From assembly GCA_033439795.1 (NCBI GenBank), contig JAUTDP010000013.1, positions 1,860,001 through 1,924,000 of the forward strand: DNA of 64,000 nucleotides, given 5' to 3'. Below the pieces are notes generated by a model that saw nothing but the letters and a program-made list of their open reading frames with translations, was not told where the DNA came from and searched no databases. This DNA comes from Sordaria brevicollis. Lineage: Eukaryota; Ascomycota; Sordariomycetes; Sordariales; Sordariaceae. This document shows, piece after piece, positions 47,587 through 56,769 of the stretch. A program made the position numbers and the translations under genes. Numbering within the stretch: the first letter of the stretch is position 1; every line of letters begins with the position of its first letter.

Positions 47587-48615
47587 CTATTCCAAGCCGT
47601 TGAAGCCTTGTTCACCAACTTCCTCAGAATCTTCATATGGCGGCGACGCATTAGCAATAGCCTGCCTCGCCTCGCCCAGTCTTGGAAAGATATGCTCCTT
47701 TTCAGCCCAGTCGCAGACATGGCCAAACATCTCGAACCAAATGCCATCGTCTTCGGTCCTGAGTCGATACAGGTCCTTCTCGTTGAAGTGTTTAAAGATC
47801 TCCATAAAGCAATCCTCCAAATCTCCCCACATCTTCTTGTCAGACTTGATGGCCTGTTTGATCGAATTGCCCAACGTGAGCAAGCAGTGCAAGATCTTAT
47901 ACTGGACATCCAAAGCCTGGCACTTCTCGTCAAAGTGCGTGCGTGGCGGGCGTGACGGGACCATGGCTATCCAATCCTCCAACATGCCCACAGCCTCGTC
48001 CATGTTGTCGTGCACGATCTCCTTGACCTTCTGGACGCACTCATCCCAGGTGTGGTCCTTTCTCCATTCGGGAAGCGGGCCGTATTGCAGATACAGACGA
48101 GACTCTGCCAAGATGGCGTTGTGGCCAGTGTTGGGATCCTCGTCCAGATAAGTCTTGACGATATCGTGGCATATACAGCCTCCTTTGGGAAGATTTTCAT
48201 CACGTTTTACCCGGAACTTACATCTCGGACCGCACTCGACGTTGATATTGCAAAAGGTGAAGGGCTCGTCCCCGCGCTTGCGCATGATCTTGCGCTGCTG
48301 GTCCAAGATGGTGGCGTTATACGCCGTCGCCAGTAAGAGTCCTTCGGTGGGCGGATTCTCGTGGTCTCTTACAACAAGTGCCGGCAAGAGCTGGGCAAGG
48401 TCGACGTTGTTGTCACTGAGAAAGCGGCGCATCAGGATGATTTTCTGAACGTTGAAGTAAGGGTGGTCAGTGTGCTCTTTGTCGAGCTTGATCCGGGGTG
48501 GCATCCTGATGACTTTGCATCCATCCATGCGTTCCATTCTTTGCCTGTGGGCGAGTTCAAACTTGTCGCCGCCGTGGGCGGACGTGATGTATGGAATCTC
48601 TCGAGTGGACGACAT
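47587..48615 (-). CDS. Tandem-family protein, copy 2, unknown function
   Basis: An intronless gene of 342 aa from ATG 48615 (MSSTREIPYITS). It shares the family blocks in the same order: MERMDGCKVIRMPPRIKLD, LMRRFLSDNNVDLAQLL, ATAYNATILDQQRKIM, EPFTF, a Cys cluster (ECGPRCKF and GGCICHDIV), LDVQYKILHCLL, MWGDLEDCFMEIFKHF, LYRLRTEDDGIWFEMF, then CDWAEKE and FPRLGEARQAIANA. It is closest to copy 1 at the C-terminus; copy 1 carries a longer N-terminal arm. The CDIVK-like HDIVK matches HDLVK of copy 1. No homology to a named domain is apparent to me, and I assign no function. Confidence 0.8.
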   Translation of the reverse strand: MSSTREIPYITSAHGGDKFELAHRQRMERMDGCKVIRMPPRIKLDKEHTDHPYFNVQKIILMRRFLSDNNVDLAQLLPALVVRDHENPPTEGLLLATAYNATILDQQRKIMRKRGDEPFTFCNINVECGPRCKFRVKRDENLPKGGCICHDIVKTYLDEDPNTGHNAILAESRLYLQYGPLPEWRKDHTWDECVQKVKEIVHDNMDEAVGMLEDWIAMVPSRPPRTHFDEKCQALDVQYKILHCLLTLGNSIKQAIKSDKKMWGDLEDCFMEIFKHFNEKDLYRLRTEDDGIWFEMFGHVCDWAEKEHIFPRLGEARQAIANASPPYEDSEEVGEQGFNGLE

Positions 48616-49182
48616 TTTGCGTGTTGCTTCTGGTCGGATTGTGAAAGGTGGCTGTCTCAATACTTGGAGAGAGAGAGAAGTTTGAATTATAGGCAGGTAA
48701 GGATGGGAATGATTAACATCCCTACGGTAACTTCTTTGAAAATAAAATAACGGAAGGGATTATATAGAAGTGGGTAGGTAGGTGAGTGTTTTCGAGTCAT
48801 GTCAAGCTACCTCTAAGGTACGAGGTAGGAACGTGCATCTCAGGTTGACGCGTGATAGTGAGAGCACGTGTGGCAGACGTTGGAGAACAACACCCCGAGA
48901 TCGGCCAATCAGTCTCGTTTCTCCAACTGTTTTGCTTCCCATCGTTCGTTTCTTTTTTCGGGTATTAAGGCGGGGGATTTGATCATATCTAGTGGTTATG
49001 TTGTTATGGTGTTTGGAGGAATTGAACAAGGTATTTGTACAAGAACCAAAATTCTGCCCTAAACATTGCCCATACCGCTTTACTCTCTTTCCATCAATTA
49101 TACCCAGCGAGCCACTCGTGTTACTTCTCAATACCCTATCCTTCCACCTTCACCGTTACCAACCCATCACTGATATCGCTCC
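48616..49182. other. Spacer between tandem-family copies 2 and 3
   Basis: About 570 bp carrying the promoter of copy 2 and the 3' flank of copy 3. A GTAGGTAGGTGAG stretch is near 48772. I see no gene. Confidence 0.5.
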
Positions 49183-50286
49183 CTACCAGTAAGCCAACTC
49201 CCCATCAGCAGCTCCATTCCCATCAATGACAAAAGCTACATCATCCTCCGACTTGTCCCTAAAATCATCCGCCGTATGAAGCACCACACCAGCATGCAAC
49301 AGCTTCGAGAGCGGCTCCTGCTCCTGAACCAAATCCTTTAGCTCAAAGAACTTATCGCGCCACACCCCGCCGTCCTCCGTCGCGAGCCGGTACAGATCGT
49401 CCCTGCTCAAGCTGCCAAAAACCTGCAGGAAGCAATTCTCGAGATCTCTCCACAGCTTCCTGTCGGCCTTGATATGCCGCTTCACAGGCGTCTCGGCCTC
49501 GGTGAGCAAGCAGTGGAAGATCTTGTACATGGTGTCCATAGCAAGGAACTTGGCTTCGTACGAGGGCGCTCCGTTCTTGTTGATGCTGTTTGACGGGTCC
49601 ACGGTTGAGGCGACCGAGCGGAGAATGTCACGGACCCGTGCGGCGCCGGTCTCGGGGACGCCGATCTCCGTCTGGCCCGGAAGCCACGGTGAGTTCATAT
49701 CGCAACCGGCGTTCAAGTCCTGGCGGGCTTGGGAAAGTAAGGCTCGGTAGCCGGCTTCGTCGCTGTCGATTTTGTTGTTCCCGTACGTGTTATTGTGGCC
49801 ATCGGGATATGGACAGCCCAGTGCGTGCGCGGGGACGGGGCCGACAAGGTCGCAGAACATGTCCGGGTCCCAGGTCTCGTCGAACTTGCGGGTGCACCAG
49901 CACTCGGCGTCGGCGAAGGTGAAGGGCTTGTTTTGGTGCCGGCGCAGGTTCATGATCTCGCGCTGCTGCTGCTCGATGGTGGCGTTGTAGGCTTTGGCGA
50001 CGAACATGTTCATGGACTCTTGCTTTTGCTCGCCGTTGCTGCCAGTTCCGAGTGTCTTCCATAGCTCTGAGAGGCTGGCGTGGTTGTCCTCGAGGAAGCG
50101 GTACATCTTGAGGACTTGGTTGTCGGTGAATTTTGTGTTCTGCTGGAGGTTGAGCCGGCGAGGGACTTTGATGATGGTGCAGCCATCGATGTTCTCGAGT
50201 TCGTGAGTGTGAAACAGGTCAGTGTCCGGAAGACTCTTGCTGGCGGCGAGCACGGCCTTGGGCTCGTAGACTGAAGAGAATGCCAT
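49183..50286 (-). CDS. Tandem-family protein, copy 3, unknown function
   Basis: An intronless gene of 367 aa from ATG 50286 (MAFSSVYEPKAV). Family blocks are ELENIDGCTIIKVPRRLNLQ, VLKMYRFLEDNHASLSEL, AKAYNATIEQQQREIM, KPFTFADAECWC, a divergent middle with PAHALGCPYPDGHNNTYG, FLAMDTMYKIFHCLL, LWRDLENCFLQVFGSL and LYRLATEDGGVWRDKF. After that it departs from copies 1 and 2, lacking the WAEKE and PRL.EAR blocks and ending with an acidic tail (DKSEDDVAFVIDGNG). It is therefore the most diverged copy. The coding GC is somewhat higher than its neighbours. Confidence 0.8.
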   Translation of the reverse strand: MAFSSVYEPKAVLAASKSLPDTDLFHTHELENIDGCTIIKVPRRLNLQQNTKFTDNQVLKMYRFLEDNHASLSELWKTLGTGSNGEQKQESMNMFVAKAYNATIEQQQREIMNLRRHQNKPFTFADAECWCTRKFDETWDPDMFCDLVGPVPAHALGCPYPDGHNNTYGNNKIDSDEAGYRALLSQARQDLNAGCDMNSPWLPGQTEIGVPETGAARVRDILRSVASTVDPSNSINKNGAPSYEAKFLAMDTMYKIFHCLLTEAETPVKRHIKADRKLWRDLENCFLQVFGSLSRDDLYRLATEDGGVWRDKFFELKDLVQEQEPLSKLLHAGVVLHTADDFRDKSEDDVAFVIDGNGAADGELAYW

Positions 50287-51375
50287 TTTGGGTTATGTTT
50301 GTGGTGTGTTGGTTGCTAATATGGCAGGATAATGAAAGAGAGTCTGGAAGTGAAGTGCTTGTTGTCTCGAGTAATTGCTTCTTGTCTTGATGGCTTGATG
50401 TCTTTGTTTCAAATTCCTGGAAAGTGTTTAGACTCGTCGCCTATTTGTATCCGGAATATGTCCTACCTGGTCGAGAACAAAGGAGCCGATGACAACAAGC
50501 CCATCGTGGGATTACCACGAGACCTAGCTTCCCGTCGTCATGATTCGTGAAACCAATACATCTTTACTCACACAGATGCTAGATTTCAGGGTCCACCACC
50601 ATTACCGGTGATTCTGTAATGAAACCTCCTCTCCCAGGGACACAGGAAGGTCCCCGTTTCCCAACCAGGGCAATCGTCTCTCAAAGACCCTGAAAGTCCC
50701 TGCTTTGGGTTCAATTGACATTGTGACGTTTGTCTGAGTGGGACCGGTAGTAATTATGTTTTTCCTGGTGACGTTGGGACAGTGGTAAAGATGAAAGTCG
50801 TTCAGGGGAAGGAGAAATTCAAAGACACAGACCCTGGGGAACCAAGATGTCATGCGTAGAAGTTTGCGTTGCTTACAAACGCAACAGCGTGCCTGGCCTA
50901 AGCATGTGTTCTGCAATGCTAAGGCACCCCTGAGATGATTTATGCCGACTTAAGCCAGGTTAGTTGTCTGGAAGGAGCACCTTCCGCAGTTTGCATGAAA
51001 AGGATAATGGAAAGGGACAGGTAAAGGAGGTGTCATGACCATGCATGATGCTTCCCTCTGCGAGTTTAACGTCGAGTGAATATGGAATTAGTCAACCGTT
51101 GAGAAATTGCAAATTCGATTACCACTATGTGACTTAGACATTACGGATGTTGCAGCTTTAGTTCCTTCTCTGTACTCGCTCACCAATGAAGTCCATCCAA
51201 ACTCCAGACTCCTTGACCAAAACATCGCCAATCTTCCCGTCATATCCAATCTCACAGCCATTGTTTTCTCAGCTTCCTGACCCCTGGTCCCGAATCCTTT
51301 AGAACCTTCACCTTCCTCTCCGACCAGACCATCCAAATTCTGACTTGGCCACCAACTCCCACTCCAACCACTATC
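50287..51375. other. Intergenic region between copy 3 and the Cys-cluster protein
   Basis: About 1.1 kb. It includes the promoter of copy 3 and the 3' flank of the next minus-strand gene. A 104-codon minus frame at 50602-50916 has no resemblance to the tandem family or any domain. I see nothing else to annotate. Confidence 0.45.
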
Positions 51376-52488
51376 TTACACCGAACCCATCACCCTCCTC
51401 CCATCCACCCACTGATAACTAACATACTCACAATCCGGACAAACCTCAACACCCTTAACCTTTGGTCCCACCGGTCTATACCTCACCTCACCCGTCATCG
51501 GCTTTCCCTTCTCCTTTCCTTTGCGGGTATCAACAACCCTCACATGTAAACAAGCTGGGTTCGTACACTGCAACGGGTGATGCTCCTCGTTGTTGTTTCG
51601 ATGACAGAAACAACATACCCAGTCGTAACTATACGAGGGAAGACGGGAGGCGGTGCCCGGGGATGGGTTGCGCACGGGGATGGTGTGTTGGCGGGTGGTG
51701 CTGGTGCCTGATGATGGTCCTGGTGTGGAAGCCGCCCTGCCTCTAGGGGTGGACGAGTTTCCACTTGGTCTTGGTGCTGATGCTGGTGCTGCAAAGTGCG
51801 GGCCTCCTCCGCCTCTGAGTCCAAGGGAGGAGGTACCAGTAGAGGAAGACTTGGCGAAGCTTCCGGTGTGTGGTGATTGTTGGTCTGCTGGTCTCGGGGT
51901 TGATCGAAATTCCCAGCGATTGCGAGGGACGGAGGTAGGTGGCGTTCGCGTGTGCATCGTTAATGCCGCTAGCTGTTGTTGGACATGCGGTGGAGGTGGT
52001 GCTGGGGGTGAGCCTCCTAGATGACGGGGTAGGGCAGAAAGTGGTCGAATTGGTGGCCTTGGAAACGGGTTCCAGAAGCTACCGGGTTCAGGAGCAGGTG
52101 GTGGTGGCAGCTGCTGAGGCGGCGTGGAAGAAGCAGAGGGTCGGTTGGCCATTGGAGGAGGAGGATGGGAAGGATGTTGAGCTGAGCTATTAGAATTAGG
52201 TCTTCCCAATGGATTAAATCGGTGACTCTTTTTGGCTGTAGCGTGAGTCCTTTCAACTGTAGCCGTAGTTCTTTGAACTGTAACGGGATTAGGAGGAGGA
52301 ATAGGAGGCGTGACTTTAACTCCTAGCCTTGGTGAGGAAGAGACGGAGGACTGGCTCCTTGTTGATGACGCTGAAGGAGGAGGTCGAGCTGGGCCCGGAC
52401 TATTCCCCTTCGGTTGCGTTAGTTTGTTTTTGAGGCTAGACGAATCACTGTTATAGAAGCCCGTCATGTCATAACCGGAGCGACCCAT
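51376..52488 (-). CDS. Pro/Ser-rich protein with C-terminal Cys cluster (putative zinc binding), unknown
   Basis: An intronless gene of 370 aa from ATG 52488 (MGRSGYDMTGFYNSD); the longer frame begins at TTG. About 280 residues are disordered and rich in Pro, Ser, Thr, Gly and Arg, with polyproline runs (PPPPMANRPS, PPQQLPPPPAPEP). The C-terminal 90 residues look folded: YDWVCCFCHRNNNEEHHPLQ then CTNPACLH, and VEVCPDCEYVSYQWVDGRRV. The CxxC, CxxxxC and CPDC spacing suggests a zinc ribbon. I cannot tie it to a named family. The polyproline arm could recruit SH3 or WW partners, which is inference. Confidence 0.7.
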   Translation of the reverse strand: MGRSGYDMTGFYNSDSSSLKNKLTQPKGNSPGPARPPPSASSTRSQSSVSSSPRLGVKVTPPIPPPNPVTVQRTTATVERTHATAKKSHRFNPLGRPNSNSSAQHPSHPPPPMANRPSASSTPPQQLPPPPAPEPGSFWNPFPRPPIRPLSALPRHLGGSPPAPPPPHVQQQLAALTMHTRTPPTSVPRNRWEFRSTPRPADQQSPHTGSFAKSSSTGTSSLGLRGGGGPHFAAPASAPRPSGNSSTPRGRAASTPGPSSGTSTTRQHTIPVRNPSPGTASRLPSYSYDWVCCFCHRNNNEEHHPLQCTNPACLHVRVVDTRKGKEKGKPMTGEVRYRPVGPKVKGVEVCPDCEYVSYQWVDGRRVMGSV

Positions 52489-53661
52489 TGTCTTCAACTG
52501 TTGAGGGATCAAAGAGATGATACTTTACCTACTATGTCAAGTAGGTTGCGCTGTTTGTGGTTTTAGCGATCTTGCTGTTCTTTTTTTTCCCTGGGCGGTC
52601 ACTGACACGCTCGTATGAGGGATTGTTTGTCTTGTGTTGTGGTTAGCGATGATGATAAGTTTCTGGTCTGAAATTTTCTCGTAGAAAAGTCATGGAGTTG
52701 CTGATGTTTAATACTACATCGGTGACAGATGACAGGGCTTGATGCTATATCTGTCGCGTTTCGAATTCCAAATGTCCCTCGTACGAAGTCTTTCTTCGCG
52801 ACATTTGGGATTGATGTTCAGGTTTCAAGAGCCATCGAAATAACCCCCATTGCGTTTCCGGGAGCATTGTATTTAGAATAGCTTCCTTTCTACCTATCTT
52901 TCATCATCTAAAGAAGATAATCGGAAGCTCTTGGGAAATTTCTGGGTCACTAGCCGTGTCGGCACATCCTGCAAAGAAGGAGATCGGTCTTCTTTCTTAG
53001 ACACGGGAAGCGATCTACTGATTTACCCCTGCGTCGGCCTGCACCATTTTGTGGTTATGGTCCAAGAATTGCTGAAACGTCTTTGTATAGCTTGTTTGGC
53101 AGTATGCCGCGCTTCAATTTTCTTGACATTTCGTTGCGCCACAATGGGTCAATGGTTGCTGAGTGTCTATTTCGATAGCCAAGAGTTGACACTTGGTGCT
53201 GCCTTGAGGCTGCGGATACAACTTCTCGCTTGCAACCTATAGCCCTGAGGCAACTGACGTTCAGGCTCAGTTGTCATTTGCCTGCTCCCACGATGCAGAG
53301 CGTTGAAGTAATGTCGCTTTTGCACACAGCTCGCGTGTCATGGGTAAACCTGAAAGGGGCAAGGTCTATCAAGGCCATTCTTGACGGATGCTGTTGATGT
53401 TGTTGCAAGCAGCCTTTGACCAGCGCCACTTCACCACCAGCCGAGTGTTTTGACCTTGATGCAGACACATCACGAAGGTGCCAGCGAAGCGACAGCGTAA
53501 AAGGTTTCAACAACAGTCCAAACGGAACGACAGCCTTTTCGCAAGCCTTCTTCATGCCCATATAAGCTCGCTTGACGACTGCAGTCATGTAGCCTTCTTC
53601 TCTTTACATCTCACACAACAACAGCTATCTTTGAGCGACAACTGCCACTTCTCTCGCCATC
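52489..53661. promoter_or_regulatory. Divergent promoter between the Cys-cluster and Gln/Ala-repeat genes
   Basis: About 1.2 kb between diverging genes. Open frames here are short (up to 104 codons) and resemble nothing. The last 60 bp before ATG 53662 are CT- and A-rich, as expected of a 5' leader. Confidence 0.5.
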
Positions 53662-54288
53662 ATGGGCGACCAAAACCCAACTCACAATCTGGGAGGCCCC
53701 CAGAAGGGTGACTCGGGTTCTGATGGACAGCAACAGGCCCAACAGCAGGTCCAACAACAAAATGTCAACAATTACGCCGCTCTTGAGCAAGGCTACGCCG
53801 GGAATCAGGCAGCGAATCCGAATGCGTACGATGATGGACAACACATGCCCCAAGACGGCCAACCTCAGCCGTACCAGTATAACCAGTACCCCCAGCAGCC
53901 GATTCAACAGCAGCAGCAGCAGCAGCAACAGCAAGTTAGTTTGGTAGACGCAATCCCCGAGGCAGTCCGAAACATCCTTGACCGGGATCCACACCGCCCC
54001 GTCGTCGTGAACTTCAACATTTTCGAAAACTGGCCCTATCAACGGGGTCCGTACCAAGCGGCGGGTCAGGGACAGATAAATCCAGGGCAAGTTCCTCACG
54101 GCATACCCCAACAGCAACAATATGGTCCTGTTCAACCGGTTGTTGGTCGACCTGCCGCCGGTCCTGGTTACCCCGTAGGGCAGGGACCCAATGGCCAATA
54201 CGGCTACTATCCGGCGGAGGCCGCCAATTATCCTCCTCAATATCAGGGTCAGGTTCAACAGCAACCTCAAGCCCAGCCCCAAGCCCAT

Positions 54289-54319
<31 letters not shown>

Positions 54320-55557
54320 CACAGCCTCAACGTCAATATCCGCAGCAATCTCAGCAGCAACCTCAGAACCAGAGACTCCATGCTCAGTTCCAACTCCAGA
54401 CCCAGGCACAAGCTCAAGGCCAGCAACAATCCCAAGCCCAGGCCCAAGCTCAAGTCGAAGCTCAAGCCGAAGCCGAAGCTATAATATATCAGGCACACGC
54501 CCAGCATCTAGCCCAACTCGAAGCAGACTATGCCCAAGCTCAAGCCCAAGTTCAAGCCCAGCAGCAAGCTCAAGCTCAGGCTCAGGCTCAAGGCCAGCAA
54601 CAATTCCAAGCTCAAGCCCAGGCCGAAGCTCAAGCCCAAGCCGAAGCCCAAGCCCAAGCCCAAGCTATAATAGCTCAGGCTCACGCCCAGCATCTAGCCC
54701 AACTCCAAGCAGATCATCAAGCCCAAGTTCAAGCCCAGCAGCAAGTCCAAGCTCAAGCTCAAGCTCAAGCCCAGCAGCAAGCCCAAGCCCTAGCCCAGCA
54801 GCAAGCTCAAGCCCAAGCTATAGCCCATGCCCAGCAAGTCCACGCCCAGCAGCAAGTTCAAGCTCAAGCTCTAGGCCAGCATGAAGGCCATGACCATGTT
54901 CAAACCCCGCAGCAAGCCGAAGCCCAAGCCCAGATTAATTCTAGCAGTGCCAACGCATGGAACCCCAAAAGACTATTGCGTTACCAGGGGACGCCGGAAC
55001 GGCATGTGCGGCCGTTGTATCGGATTGGACCTGTTGATGAGCCTGATCCTGAGCCTGAGCCTGAGCCGAGTGCTAGTCCTAGTCCTAGTGCTGATGGGGC
55101 TGGTGCCGATGCCGGTGCCGGTGCCGGTCCAAGTGGCGATGGATCTGCGGGATCGGGATCGGGATCTGGAGTCGGAGATGGAGATGGAGCCGGAGATGGG
55201 GTTGGAGCTAACTCCGGCTCTGTACCTGGAGCAGGATCTGGAGCGGGAGCTGGAGCCGAAGCTGGATCTGCTGGGTGTGGATCTGAAACTGCATCTGGAA
55301 CAACCAATGCCACTGGCAGTGGCAGTATTTTTAGCCAGGGTGCGACTACAAGGTCTCCGGCTCGGGCTGCTCAAGCTCCTGCGTCGCAGAACAAGAATGG
55401 CGAGGAGAAGAAAGGAGGTGAGGAGAAGGATAAGAAGAAGAAGAAGTACACGAAGAAGGAGAAGGGTGGTGACAAGGATAAGAGTAAGAGTAAGGATAAG
55501 AGCAGTAATGGGGAGGATAAACATGGGGAAAAGAAGGTTAATCAAGAGCCGGAGTAG
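53662..55557 (+). CDS. Gln/Ala-repeat low-complexity protein with lysine-rich tail, unknown
   Basis: A single exon gives 631 aa from ATG 53662 ([12 protein letters not shown]). Residues 1-200 are Gln/Pro/Tyr/Gly-rich and contain one ordered-looking segment, [19 protein letters not shown] then [13 protein letters not shown]. Residues about 200-440 are QA and QAQ dipeptide runs. A 61-residue unit containing [16 protein letters not shown] occurs twice (DNA near 54481 and 54664, period 183 bp). Then come [10 protein letters not shown] and long GSGSG/GAGAGA tracts, and a Lys-rich end ([18 protein letters not shown]). The composition resembles prion-like and condensate-forming proteins. Heptad-like Ala/Gln spacing in the repeats may form a helix instead. 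The other five frames are partly open only because of the codon repeats. Confidence 0.8.
54421..54910 (+). repeat. Gln/Ala codon-repeat array (CAAGCC/CAAGCT/CAGCAG)
   Basis: A stretch of about 490 bp built of near-hexameric CAAGCC/CAAGCT units. Two long unit copies start near 54481 and 54664. Mixed codons at the same amino acids show that the array has diverged at silent sites while the peptide pattern was kept. Confidence 0.85.
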
Positions 55558-55905
55558 ATGAAGCGGATTTTGTGCCCAGGGAAAGAAAGGCCTCTCAGCC
55601 ACAGTAAATTGAGGCTTCAAGCTAGAAGGCAACGATAAAACATCGCGACAGCGGGCATACGAGGTGGAGGTATGTACCGGTTGTATTAAAATGAAATGTA
55701 GTTGGGAACCAAAAGTATAACAGCATGTGCAAGAAGGTATAAATCGTCACTCGTCCTTCGCCGATTGATCTGGGTTCAGTATCAACCGAAGCGTGCAGTA
55801 ATAACCGGCGAGACCAAAATGAAAGCAAACCCATCCAACGCCATTATAACATGCTACCCATTATGACCAAATAAAAACTAATATCTCGTTTTTCCCAGCC
55901 ATCAC
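55558..55905. other. Intergenic spacer between convergent genes
   Basis: This 348-bp region separates two convergent genes and should carry both 3' ends. An AATAAA-like AAATAAAA is at about 55868. I see no other feature. Confidence 0.5.
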
Positions 55906-56769
55906 CTAAGGATACCCTGGCGACCCCAATGCATCAACATACGCATCGAAGGTGATAGCAGACGGTTTCGCCTTCTGGATTTGGCTGGGGAACGACGAGT
56001 CCTTCAGCGCAATATTCCCCTTCCCAAAGTCATGCGCAAAAAGGAGATCCCTAAGACCCGCGGGAAAGCCATTATACGAGATCAACGGGCCTCTGAACCA
56101 CACGCCCTTTGCATTCTCAATTGCATCGTCCGCCGCGTTTGCGAACCGGAAGCAATGCGTGCTCGCCCCGTCTTTGTGGTAGACCATCTTCGGATGCTCA
56201 CCATCCCACCTCACGTCGGCGGCCTTCTTGATCTGGTAGTTGCCGTGCTGCGAAGCGCCGACGTACTGGGCTACCTGGTTTGGGTCAACCCAGACGGCAA
56301 TGTGCTCCCAGTCATGAGTGTGGCCCGTGTCAAGCAGGTAGGGGATGGCCACGTCCTTCTCAAAGTAGTAGTCGTAGATGTAGACGCACCAGCCGTTGTC
56401 GTTGCAGCGCTGGCGCGAGTAGACGTTGTTGTTGTCTAGGTCGGACAGGGCGCGGCAGTCGGAGGAAGGAGAGACGAAGTTGTGTGGGAGACCGGAGGCA
56501 ATGGTGCCGTCGGCGCTGATAGCCGGGACGTTGTAACAGCCGTCGGTGTCAAAGTCGAGCGAGGGCTGCCATCGGAGGTCGTTGGCGGTGGCGGACTGGG
56601 GTAAAGCGGTAGGTGGGTTGATGGCCATTCCCCAAAGTTTGATATCATCCATTGTAGACATGGTGTTGTTGGAAGAGGTTGGAGATGGGGAGGGAGAGGT
56701 GAAAGTGGTGTTCCTGGGCATGGCAAGCGCCGCAGCGCAGGCCGCAAAGAAGATGGCATGGAGAGCCAT
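55906..56769 (-). CDS. Secreted NPP1-type necrosis- and ethylene-inducing-like protein (NLP)
   Basis: NLPs are secreted proteins that, in plant pathogens, bind sphingolipids and damage eudicot plant membranes; many relatives in saprotrophs are non-toxic or of unknown role. An intronless gene gives 287 aa from ATG 56769, which begins a signal peptide (MALHAIFFAACAAALA). An in-frame ATG at 56880 would add 37 residues and hide the signal, so I reject it. The NPP1 domain starts near residue 60 (LRWQPSLDFDTDGCYNVPAI). The hallmark heptapeptide appears as GHTHDWE near residue 148, differing from the common GHRHDWE at one position but keeping the Asp and Glu. Extra Cys residues (RCNDNGWC) suggest additional disulfides. 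Whether it is cytolytic cannot be told from sequence. Confidence 0.92.
   Translation of the reverse strand: MALHAIFFAACAAALAMPRNTTFTSPSPSPTSSNNTMSTMDDIKLWGMAINPPTALPQSATANDLRWQPSLDFDTDGCYNVPAISADGTIASGLPHNFVSPSSDCRALSDLDNNNVYSRQRCNDNGWCVYIYDYYFEKDVAIPYLLDTGHTHDWEHIAVWVDPNQVAQYVGASQHGNYQIKKAADVRWDGEHPKMVYHKDGASTHCFRFANAADDAIENAKGVWFRGPLISYNGFPAGLRDLLFAHDFGKGNIALKDSSFPSQIQKAKPSAITFDAYVDALGSPGYP

Noticed and set aside
54014..55632. Long minus-strand frames opposite the Gln/Ala gene
   Set aside because: They are mirror products of the codon repeats (Leu/Gly/Ser-rich), not independent genes.
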